Of a stretch of 64,000 bases of DNA, positions 1 to 7,796 are shown piece by piece. The position numbers and the translations under genes were made by a program. A model generated the notes under the pieces. That model was not told where the DNA came from and did not search any database. It saw only the letters and a list, made by a program, of their open reading frames with translations. This DNA is from Robiginitalea myxolifaciens (GTDB lineage Bacteria; Bacteroidota; Bacteroidia; Flavobacteriales; Flavobacteriaceae): assembly GCF_900115205.1 (NCBI RefSeq), contig NZ_FOYQ01000001.1, forward strand, positions 62,001 through 126,000. The letters run 5' to 3'. Numbering within the stretch: position 1 is the stretch's first letter; every line of letters starts with the position of its first letter.

Positions 1-306
1 AGATGCTGTATGGGCAAGGGCGCGAAATTCAGGGTACAAGCTATCCTGTTGTTGCCTACCGACACGTACCTGGCCATCCGCGAGTGAAATGGTTCCAAAA
101 GTTCCTGCACTTCCTGCAAAGGCTACAGCCCCCGGCATAATTTCTAATGCCCTCACCGAAACGGAGTCTTCCCATAAAACGGTTTCAGCCACCTGGGTAT
201 AGGCATGACTTTCCTGCTCCTGGCCACAGCTAAACAGGCTAATGGCCACCACCATTGTCAGGATTGGAAGGGTTACTATATCGCTGTTCTTACGTTTTTG
301 CATCAT
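1..306 (-). CDS. Partial secreted lipoprotein, possible BNR/YCF48-like propeller (N-terminal part)
   Basis: The reverse strand is open from an ATG pair at 306/303 to the window edge, giving about 100 residues. The start has basic residues, a hydrophobic stretch and a lipobox (LFSC) near residues 27-30, so the product should be an exported lipoprotein. The mature part (TVLWEDSVSVRALEIM, then VAFAGSAGTFG) resembles the opening blade of BNR/YCF48-like beta-propeller proteins often labelled 'oxidoreductase' in flavobacteria; that is inference from style. It is divergent from the methyltransferase at 370, with about 60 bases between. The C-terminal part lies outside the window. Confidence 0.75.
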   Translation of the reverse strand, partial: MMQKRKNSDIVTLPILTMVVAISLFSCGQEQESHAYTQVAETVLWEDSVSVRALEIMPGAVAFAGSAGTFGTISLADGQVRVGRQQQDSLYPEFRALAHTAS

Positions 307-369
307 ACATATATTTCCACTTGCTGGAAAGATAAGGGAATTAAAGGCAAAGCAATACCTTTGCCGACT

Positions 370-1584
370 ATGCGATTACATCGAAATTTAGTTGAAGCCG
401 TAGTCCAGGGATTGGAGCTGATCTTTTCAAAGGACACCTATGCCGATAAAGCCATAGAGCGTTTGTTGAAGAGCAATAAACGCTGGGGCAGTCGTGATCG
501 GGGATTTATAGCCGAAACCTGCTATGAAATCGTTCGCTACAAGCGGCTTTACACGGAAATTGCAGGTGTGGGACAACGAATGACTAACCGGCAGGACGGG
601 TTCAGAATCTTTGCAGTATGGGCCGTTCTCAGGGGAATTTCGCTCCCTGATTGGCCTGAGTTTAAAGGCACCCCGGAGCGCAGAATTAAAGGTCGTTTTG
701 ATGCCTTGCAAAAAGAACGCGTTTATCGCGAATCCATCCCGGACTGGCTCGACCAAATAGGATTGGAAGGCCTTGGCGAGACGCTTTGGGAGGCAGAGCT
801 CAGCGCCCTGAACCAAGTGGCACCGGTAGTAATCCGAACCAATACGCTTAAGACTAACCCGAAGCTACTCCAGGCCACTCTTACTGAAGAGGGCTTTGAA
901 ACCGATCCCATAAAAGGGCAACCAGAAGCCCTGGTTCTCCGCAAGCGTGGCAATCTGTTTAAGACAAAATCATTTTCTGAAGGCTGGTTCGAAGTACAGG
1001 ACGCTTCTTCTCAGCGGGTAGCTCCCCTATTGGATGTTGGCGCGGGAATGCGCGTATTGGACTGTTGTGCCGGCGCAGGAGGAAAGACCCTGCATCTGGC
1101 GGCGCTCATGGAAAATAAAGGACGTATCCTGGCCACCGACATCTACCCGGGAAAATTAAACGAACTAAAAAAACGTGCCCGCAGGGCCGGTGCCTTCTGT
1201 ATTGAAGCCCGGGCCGTCAAGGGACCATCGGACCTGAAACGCCAGAAGGGTAAATTTGATCGCATACTGATCGATGCCCCGTGCAGTGGACTCGGGGTTT
1301 TACGCCGCAACCCCGATACGAAATGGAAATTGAGGCCTGACCAAATCGAAACCCTTGTTCAAACGCAGCGGGAAATCTTGTCCGGATACAGTCGCTTACT
1401 TAGTCCTGGCGGGAAATTGGTATATGCCACCTGTTCCATCCTTCCCCAGGAAAATCGACAGCAAGTAGATTGGTTTCTCGATACCGAGGCTGGGGCAGCG
1501 TTTAAGCTGGTAAAGGATGAAAAAATATTTGCTTCAGCCTCCGGATTTGACGGATTCTATCTGGCGCTTCTTGAAAGAAAATGA
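370..1584 (+). CDS. RsmB/NOL1-NOP2-type RNA (cytosine-5) methyltransferase
   Basis: SAM-dependent methyltransferase of the NOL1/NOP2/Sun family, expected to make m5C in RNA. An N-terminal helical region resembling the NusB-like part of RsmB is followed by a Rossmann domain. The SAM-binding motif (LDCCAGAGGKT) is near residue 230. The two family cysteines are present: C305 in DAPCSG and C355 in ATCS, one acting as nucleophile and the other in product release. An in-frame ATG exists at 205, but it lies inside the divergent lipoprotein gene; ATG 370 begins a family-like N-terminus (405 residues). A TACCTTTG box at 356-363 sits just before ATG 370, so the message might be nearly leaderless. Confidence 0.9.
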   Translation: MRLHRNLVEAVVQGLELIFSKDTYADKAIERLLKSNKRWGSRDRGFIAETCYEIVRYKRLYTEIAGVGQRMTNRQDGFRIFAVWAVLRGISLPDWPEFKGTPERRIKGRFDALQKERVYRESIPDWLDQIGLEGLGETLWEAELSALNQVAPVVIRTNTLKTNPKLLQATLTEEGFETDPIKGQPEALVLRKRGNLFKTKSFSEGWFEVQDASSQRVAPLLDVGAGMRVLDCCAGAGGKTLHLAALMENKGRILATDIYPGKLNELKKRARRAGAFCIEARAVKGPSDLKRQKGKFDRILIDAPCSGLGVLRRNPDTKWKLRPDQIETLVQTQREILSGYSRLLSPGGKLVYATCSILPQENRQQVDWFLDTEAGAAFKLVKDEKIFASASGFDGFYLALLERK

Positions 1585-1648
1585 TACCTTTACGCCGCGA
1601 TTCAAACCCTGTTCGATCGCGCTTTGAAAACATAAAGGCCAACTGCCC

Positions 1649-4600
1649 ATGATCCTCTTTTTCGGAGACCCTCAGACCAAGATTTACGCCTTACAAACCA
1701 ACAACACCCCGAGCGCTGCCGACCTCGAAAAACTAAGCTGGCTTTTTGGGAATCTTCCACTTTTGGAATCGGCGTCTGTAGACGCCTTTTTTGTTGGTCC
1801 CCGGGCTGCAATGGTAACCCCCTGGAGTACGAACGCTACGGAAATCACCCAGAATATGGGGATTTCAGGAATATTGCGTATCGAAGTTTACGATCGGGTT
1901 TCAGAAGGTTTCCAGGACTTTGATCCCATGCTTCGCCAAAAATTCAATGGGCTGGATCAGGACATTTTCCGAATTGATCACGAGCCGGAAGCCATTCGGG
2001 ACATTACCAATATTGGCGCATATAACCAGGAGGAAGGGCTCGCCCTCAGCGAGGAAGAAGTCCACTACCTGGAATCATTGAGCGAACGTCTGGGCCGGCC
2101 GCTGACCGATTCCGAAGTCTTCGGGTTTAGCCAGGTAAACTCAGAGCATTGCCGCCATAAGATTTTCAACGGGACTTTCGTTATCGACCATCTGGAGATG
2201 CCGGAATCCTTATTCGGGTTGATAAAGAAAACATCCCGGCAAAATCCAAATGACATTGTTTCGGCCTACAAGGACAATGTGGCCTTTATCAAGGGCCCGC
2301 AAGCTATCCAGTTTGCACCAAAAACGGCCGATAAGCCGGACTTCTATGAGGAAAAACCATTCGAGTCGGTACTTTCCCTGAAAGCGGAAACCCACAATTT
2401 TCCAACCACTGTAGAACCGTTTAATGGTGCAGCGACGGGCTCCGGGGGAGAAATCCGGGATCGGCTTGCAGGAGGAAAAGGAGCATTGCCCCTGGCCGGT
2501 ACTGCTGTTTACATGACGGCCTATTCCCGATTGGAACAGGATCGCCCCTGGGAGAAATTCTCCCGGGAGCGCAATTGGCTTTACCAAACGCCCATGGATA
2601 TCCTGATCAAGGCTTCCAACGGAGCTTCCGATTTCGGAAATAAGTTCGGGCAACCCCTGATCAGTGGATCCGTGCTCACTTTTGAGCACCAGGAAGGAGA
2701 TCGATTCCTCGGCTTTGACAAAGTGATCATGCTCGCGGGAGGTATTGGGTATGGCAAAGCAGACCAAGCCTTAAAGGATACACCCTCAAAAGGGGACCGC
2801 ATCCTCGTTATGGGTGGCGACAACTACCGTATCGGTATGGGGGGCGCTGCTGTGTCCAGTGCAGACACCGGGGAATTCAGCTCAGCGATAGAACTAAACG
2901 CCGTTCAGCGCTCCAATCCGGAGATGCAGAAACGTGCAGCCAATGCAATCCGCGGCCTGGTGGAAGGAGCCGAAAACCCCATCGTGTCTATTCACGATCA
3001 CGGTGCGGGAGGCCACCTGAATTGCCTCTCAGAATTGGTGGAGGAAACGGGCGGGCGGATTGATCTCAATAAACTGCCGGTCGGGGATCCTACGCTTTCG
3101 GCTAAAGAGATTATCGGGAACGAATCCCAGGAACGCATGGGGCTTGTAATAGGCCCTGAAGACACCCACCTGCTACGGCGTATTGCCGATCGGGAGCGCG
3201 CTCCCCTCTACGATGTCGGGGAAGTGACCGGCGACCATCGCTTCACCTTTGCCCATGAGCAGCGATCTCCAATGGATCTTTCGCTGGCCGATATGTTTGG
3301 CAGCTCGCCCAAGACCATCATGTCCGACAAGCGAATCAATCGCCGTTATGAGGAAAAAGAATACCAGATTGAGCGCTTCCACGAGTATCTTGAACAGGTT
3401 CTCCAGTTGGAAGCCGTGGCCTGTAAGGACTGGCTTACCAATAAAGTAGACCGCTGCGTTGGTGGCAGGGTAGCTAAGCAACAATGTGCCGGACCCTTGC
3501 AACTACCCCTGAATAACTGTGGGGTAATGGCTCTGGACTTTAAAGGAAAAGAAGGCCTTGCTACTTCCATAGGCCACTCCCCGGTTTCCGCATTGATACA
3601 TCCGGGTGCAGGTAGCCGCAACAGTATTGCCGAAGCCCTGACCAACCTGGTCTGGGCCCCTTTATCCAAGGGACTAAAGTCTGTCTCCCTTTCTGCCAAC
3701 TGGATGTGGCCGTGTAATAACCCCGGCGAAGACGCCCGCCTGTACGATGCCGTTGAAGCCGCTTCAGAATTTGCAATTGCTCTGGGTATCAATATCCCAA
3801 CCGGTAAGGATTCCCTGTCTATGAAGCAAAAGTATCCGGATGGTGATGTCCTGGCTCCCGGAACGGTTATCATCTCCGCCGCCGGGCATTGTGATGCCAT
3901 CGGGGAAGTCGTTGAGCCTGTTTTTAAATCCGAGGGAGGCGAGCTCTTTTATGTTCCACTTTCGGCGAGTTCCTTTGAACTGGGGGGATCTTCATTTGCT
4001 CAGGTACTCGGCAGTATTGGGAGTAAAGCTCCGGACGTCAAGGACGCCGCTTACTTTGCCAAAGCTTTTGACACCCTGCAAGACCTTATCCGGGAAGGCC
4101 AAATTCTCGCAGGACATGATGTTGCCTCAGGAGGCCTGATTACGAGCTTACTCGAAGGCTGTTTTGCCACCCCGGGGATTGGGGCAAACCTCGACCTTAC
4201 GTCCCTGGAAGAAGCAGATACGATTCGCTTGCTTTTCGCTGAAAATGCAGGGGTAATTCTTCAAGCGCGGGATGCCAAAGCGGCCCGCGAAATATTGGCA
4301 TCCGAAATTGGGGCCGTGCGAATTGGCGATGTAGATGATTCGGGAACCATGCAAATCAAAAACTTCCGGCAGAGTATGCAATTGGATATCGCGGCTTTGC
4401 GCGATACCTGGTACCGCACTTCCTTCCTCCTGGATCAGAAGCAAACCGCAGGAGAGCTGGCCGCTGCCCGCTATGAAAACTATAAAAACCAGCCACTGCA
4501 CTATGAATTTCCGAAAAAGTTCAGAGGCAAAATTTCGGAGCAGAGCAAGTCGCGTCCCAAGGCAGCCATTCTGAGGGAAAAGGGCAGTAACTCGGAGCGG

Positions 4601-5302
4601 GAAATGGCACACGCCATGTATTTAGCAGGATTCGATGTCAAAGATGTGCATATGACCGACCTGATCAGCGGGCGGGAAACCCTGGAGGACATTCGGTTTA
4701 TCGGTGCTGTAGGTGGGTTTTCGAATTCAGATGTGCTGGGTAGTGCCAAAGGATGGGCCGGTGCTTTCAAATACAATGAAAAAGCCAATAAGGCCCTGAA
4801 GGATTTCTTTTCAAGACCCGATACCCTGTCCGTTGGAATCTGTAATGGCTGTCAGCTATTTATGGAACTGGAACTGATTCATCCCGACCACGAGGTGCAC
4901 GGCAAAATGACGTATAACCATTCCGGAAAACACGAGAGTGCCTTTACCTCCGTTGTGGTAGGTCCTAACCGTTCGGTAATGCTTGAAAACCTCGAAGGAG
5001 CCCGCCTTGGCGTCTGGATCTCCCACGGGGAAGGTAAATTTGACCTACCCCATGAGGAAGACCAGTATCACATCGTTGCCAAATACGGATATGAAGGATA
5101 TCCATCCAACCCCAATGGAAGTGATTACAACACCGCGATGTTATGCGATTCCAGCGGCCGGCATTTGGTGACCATGCCGCATATTGAACGCTCCATATTC
5201 CCCTGGAATTGGGCTTATTACCCCGAGGATCGCAAAGACGAAGTCAGTCCCTGGTTGCAGGCATTCATCAATGCCCGGGAGTGGGTAGAAAAAAATAGTT
5301 GA
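1649..5302 (+). CDS. purL: Phosphoribosylformylglycinamidine synthase
   Basis: Single-chain FGAM synthase of purine biosynthesis, converting FGAR, ATP and glutamine to FGAM. The 1217 residues match the large proteobacterial/eukaryotic type rather than the split PurL/PurQ/PurS type. An N-terminal PurS-like region is followed by the synthetase with its SEHCRHKIFN signature, a second pseudo-symmetric half, and a C-terminal glutaminase. Visible glutaminase residues are nucleophile C1065 in GICNGCQ and the His-Glu pair H1178/E1180 in MPHIER. It starts 64 bases after the methyltransferase and may be co-transcribed with it. Confidence 0.97.
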   Translation: MILFFGDPQTKIYALQTNNTPSAADLEKLSWLFGNLPLLESASVDAFFVGPRAAMVTPWSTNATEITQNMGISGILRIEVYDRVSEGFQDFDPMLRQKFNGLDQDIFRIDHEPEAIRDITNIGAYNQEEGLALSEEEVHYLESLSERLGRPLTDSEVFGFSQVNSEHCRHKIFNGTFVIDHLEMPESLFGLIKKTSRQNPNDIVSAYKDNVAFIKGPQAIQFAPKTADKPDFYEEKPFESVLSLKAETHNFPTTVEPFNGAATGSGGEIRDRLAGGKGALPLAGTAVYMTAYSRLEQDRPWEKFSRERNWLYQTPMDILIKASNGASDFGNKFGQPLISGSVLTFEHQEGDRFLGFDKVIMLAGGIGYGKADQALKDTPSKGDRILVMGGDNYRIGMGGAAVSSADTGEFSSAIELNAVQRSNPEMQKRAANAIRGLVEGAENPIVSIHDHGAGGHLNCLSELVEETGGRIDLNKLPVGDPTLSAKEIIGNESQERMGLVIGPEDTHLLRRIADRERAPLYDVGEVTGDHRFTFAHEQRSPMDLSLADMFGSSPKTIMSDKRINRRYEEKEYQIERFHEYLEQVLQLEAVACKDWLTNKVDRCVGGRVAKQQCAGPLQLPLNNCGVMALDFKGKEGLATSIGHSPVSALIHPGAGSRNSIAEALTNLVWAPLSKGLKSVSLSANWMWPCNNPGEDARLYDAVEAASEFAIALGINIPTGKDSLSMKQKYPDGDVLAPGTVIISAAGHCDAIGEVVEPVFKSEGGELFYVPLSASSFELGGSSFAQVLGSIGSKAPDVKDAAYFAKAFDTLQDLIREGQILAGHDVASGGLITSLLEGCFATPGIGANLDLTSLEEADTIRLLFAENAGVILQARDAKAAREILASEIGAVRIGDVDDSGTMQIKNFRQSMQLDIAALRDTWYRTSFLLDQKQTAGELAAARYENYKNQPLHYEFPKKFRGKISEQSKSRPKAAILREKGSNSEREMAHAMYLAGFDVKDVHMTDLISGRETLEDIRFIGAVGGFSNSDVLGSAKGWAGAFKYNEKANKALKDFFSRPDTLSVGICNGCQLFMELELIHPDHEVHGKMTYNHSGKHESAFTSVVVGPNRSVMLENLEGARLGVWISHGEGKFDLPHEEDQYHIVAKYGYEGYPSNPNGSDYNTAMLCDSSGRHLVTMPHIERSIFPWNWAYYPEDRKDEVSPWLQAFINAREWVEKNS

Positions 5303-5388
5303 TCGCGCCCAGTACCTGAGCGCCCGCTAAGCCATTTTAGAATACCGAAGCCTTTTCTTATTTTGCAGTATCCAGAACGAAACTAACT

Positions 5389-7164
5389 ATGGCTACTGTA
5401 ACCCGATTATTTGATATCGCTCGCTACCAAATCGAGAATAACCCCCTTGAGCGTGCGTGGGTGATGAAACAAAATGGGGTATGGGAAGGTATTTCCTCCC
5501 AGGAATTTCTAGATCGGGCTAATGCGGTAAGCCGCGCCTTATTGCGTATGGGGGTTCAACCCGGAGACAAGATTGGTGTGATCTCCATGACCAACCGGAC
5601 CGAGTGGAATATCATGGACACCGGTATCCTTCAAATCGGGGCACAGAACGTGCCTATTTATCCGACTATTTCAGAAGAAGACTACGCGTATATCCTGAAT
5701 CACTCCGGGAGTTCCTATTGTTTTGTTTCCTGTGAAGAAGTTCTCGGGAAGGTTCGTGCTATTGAAAAGGAAGTACCTGGCCTGAAAGCGGTGTATAGTT
5801 TTGATAAAATTGAAGGCTGCCTGCATTGGGCAGAGCTTTTGGAAAAAGGTGCCGATGATTCCAACCAGGCCGAAGTGCAGCAGCGCATGGATGCTGTAAA
5901 GCCCGAGGATCTGGCTACCTTAATTTACACCTCCGGGACAACCGGAAGACCCAAGGGAGTAATGCTATCCCACGACAATATTGTTTCCAATGTGTTGGCC
6001 AGCGATGAACGGGTCCCCTTTGAATATGGTGGGCTGGCTTTAAGTTTTCTGCCGGTTTGCCACATTTTTGAACGCATGATTCTCTACCTCTATCAGTATT
6101 GCGGAATCAGTGTGAATTTTGCCGAAGGTCTCGACATGATTAGCGATAACCTGAAGGAGGTTAAGCCGGATGTGATGACGGTGGTACCGAGGTTATTGGA
6201 AAAAGTCTACGACAAGATCGTGGCGCGGGGAGCAGATCTTACCGGGGTCAAGAAAAAACTGTTTTTCTGGGCAGTAGAACTGGGCTTGAAATTTGAACCC
6301 TACGGTGCCAATGGGTGGTGGTATGAAACCAAGCTCAAAATTGCCCGAAAACTGATCTTTTCGAAGTGGCAGGAAGCCCTGGGCGGAAACCTACAGACCA
6401 TGGTCAGCGGAAGTGCGGCCTTACAACCGCGTTTGGCACGGGTTTTTGCAGCAGCGGGCATCCCGGTTATGGAAGGATATGGCCTTACGGAAACATCTCC
6501 GGTTATTTCCGTTAACGACCAACGGAATCGCGGGTGGAAAATCGGTAGTGTCGGGCGAATCATTACCGGGGTGGAAGTCAAAATTGCTTCGGATGGTGAA
6601 ATCCTGTGCAAAGGCCCGAACGTGATGTTGGGATACTACAAGGATCCTGAAAAGACCAATGAGGTGCTCGAAAACGGGTATTTCCATACTGGGGATATTG
6701 GCGAGATCGATTCGGAAGGATTCCTGCGCATCACGGATCGCAAGAAGGAGATGTTTAAAACTTCGGGTGGAAAATACGTTGCCCCTCAGCTCTTAGAGAA
6801 TCGTCTGAAACAATCGCGCTTTATTGAGCAGGTAATGGTCGTAGGCGAAGGAGAAAAAATGCCAGCGGCATTGATCCAACCAAATTTTGAATTTTTGGAA
6901 TCCTGGGCAGAACGCCATGGAATCGCCAACAGTGGAAATGGTTCCCTACTCAGGGATCCCAAAGTCCTGGACCGCATTGAAGAGGAAGTGAGTAAGGCCA
7001 ATGAGGAGTTCGCCAAGTGGGAGAAAGTAAAAACCTTCCGCCTGACGGACGATGCCTGGTCTGTAGAAGGTGGCCACCTCACCCCTACTATGAAACTCAA
7101 GCGTAAGATTATCAAGGAAAAATACCGCTCCCTCTACAACGATATCTACGGTCACCAGGATTAA
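5389..7164 (+). CDS. Long-chain fatty acyl-CoA synthetase (AMP-forming)
   Basis: ANL-superfamily adenylating enzyme that activates fatty acids as acyl-AMP and then acyl-CoA. The phosphate-binding motif YTSGTTGRPKG lies near residues 180-192, the adenine-site motif YGLTETSP near 363-372, and the hinge motif TGDIGEID...ITDRKKE near 434-455. The C-terminal basic tail TPTMKLKRK holds the usual catalytic-lysine region. Length (591 residues) fits the FadD15/ACSL-type soluble enzymes. It lies immediately upstream of the beta-oxidation operon and would supply its substrate, although the operon has its own promoter. Confidence 0.93.
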   Translation: MATVTRLFDIARYQIENNPLERAWVMKQNGVWEGISSQEFLDRANAVSRALLRMGVQPGDKIGVISMTNRTEWNIMDTGILQIGAQNVPIYPTISEEDYAYILNHSGSSYCFVSCEEVLGKVRAIEKEVPGLKAVYSFDKIEGCLHWAELLEKGADDSNQAEVQQRMDAVKPEDLATLIYTSGTTGRPKGVMLSHDNIVSNVLASDERVPFEYGGLALSFLPVCHIFERMILYLYQYCGISVNFAEGLDMISDNLKEVKPDVMTVVPRLLEKVYDKIVARGADLTGVKKKLFFWAVELGLKFEPYGANGWWYETKLKIARKLIFSKWQEALGGNLQTMVSGSAALQPRLARVFAAAGIPVMEGYGLTETSPVISVNDQRNRGWKIGSVGRIITGVEVKIASDGEILCKGPNVMLGYYKDPEKTNEVLENGYFHTGDIGEIDSEGFLRITDRKKEMFKTSGGKYVAPQLLENRLKQSRFIEQVMVVGEGEKMPAALIQPNFEFLESWAERHGIANSGNGSLLRDPKVLDRIEEEVSKANEEFAKWEKVKTFRLTDDAWSVEGGHLTPTMKLKRKIIKEKYRSLYNDIYGHQD

Positions 7165-7224
7165 ATTCTCAACGTAAATAGGGTCAGACCCACCTGTCTA
7201 GTGTTTCCAGTTTATTTTAGTAAT

Positions 7225-7244
7225 TTATTATGCATGCATAATAA
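7225..7244. promoter_or_regulatory. 20-bp perfect palindrome, probable MarR operator
   Basis: The sequence TTATTATGCATGCATAATAA is identical to its reverse complement. It ends 8 bases before a TATATTTG box at 7252-7259, which matches the Bacteroidota -7 consensus TAnnTTTG, so it covers the expected -33 area. MarR dimers bind palindromes of this size and often repress their own operons; the gene directly downstream is a MarR. Binding by that protein is inferred. Confidence 0.6.
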
Positions 7245-7251
7245 TTTTTGC

Positions 7252-7259
7252 TATATTTG
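7252..7259 (+). promoter_or_regulatory. Promoter -7 element of the fatty-acid operon
   Basis: TATATTTG fits the Bacteroidota -7 consensus TAnnTTTG. It would start transcription close to 7265, leaving a short leader before the MarR ATG at 7281. No clear -33 TTTG is seen because that space is taken by the palindrome. Confidence 0.55.
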
Positions 7260-7280
7260 GAATCCAACAATTTTGGCAAC

Positions 7281-7748
7281 ATGAAAGATTTGACCATTGA
7301 TTATGCATTGCGGGCTACCTGGCAAGCAGTTGCCCGTATGTATAATGAGGAAGCCAAAAAATTTGACGGAACTATGGCCGTTGGTTTTTGCCTGTTGAGC
7401 ATTGATCCGCGCGAGGGCACACCCTCTACCGCCCTGGGTCCGAAAATGGGGATGGAAGCCACCAGTCTTTCGCGAATCTTGAAGAGTATGGAGGAAAAAG
7501 GCCTGATCGAACGTCGTCCTAATCCGGAGGATGGGCGCAGCGTGCTGATCCACCTTACCCCTTTCGGCCGGACCATGCGGGAGGATTCCAAAGCTGTAGT
7601 ACTTCGCTTCAACGAAGCCGTGCGTTCCGTAGTTAAACCGGCCGCACTCGAAGGGTTTTTCGAAGTCAGCACCAAAATTAACCAGCTGATCGCCGAAAAG
7701 AGAATCTACCCGGTAACCGAGGAAACCCCCGCATCCAAATCCAGTTAA
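7281..7748 (+). CDS. MarR family transcriptional regulator
   Basis: A 155-residue winged-helix regulator. The recognition helix region (ATSLSRILKSMEEKGLIERR) and the wing (EDGRSVLIHLT) are typical of MarR. An in-frame ATG at 7248 exists, but it precedes the promoter box at 7252-7259, so ATG 7281 (MKDLTIDY) is preferred. It is the first gene of a beta-oxidation operon and most likely senses acyl-CoA or fatty acid and represses the operon through the palindrome at 7225-7244; the ligand is inference. Confidence 0.9.
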   Translation: MKDLTIDYALRATWQAVARMYNEEAKKFDGTMAVGFCLLSIDPREGTPSTALGPKMGMEATSLSRILKSMEEKGLIERRPNPEDGRSVLIHLTPFGRTMREDSKAVVLRFNEAVRSVVKPAALEGFFEVSTKINQLIAEKRIYPVTEETPASKSS

Positions 7749-7796
7749 AGCAGAAAATTTTCCACACGAAATAGTATCCAGACAGAACTTTCTATT

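Noticed and set aside
205-369. N-terminal extension of the RNA methyltransferase from ATG 205
   Set aside because: The extra 55 codons lie in the 5' part of the divergent lipoprotein gene and do not resemble the family; ATG 370 fits.
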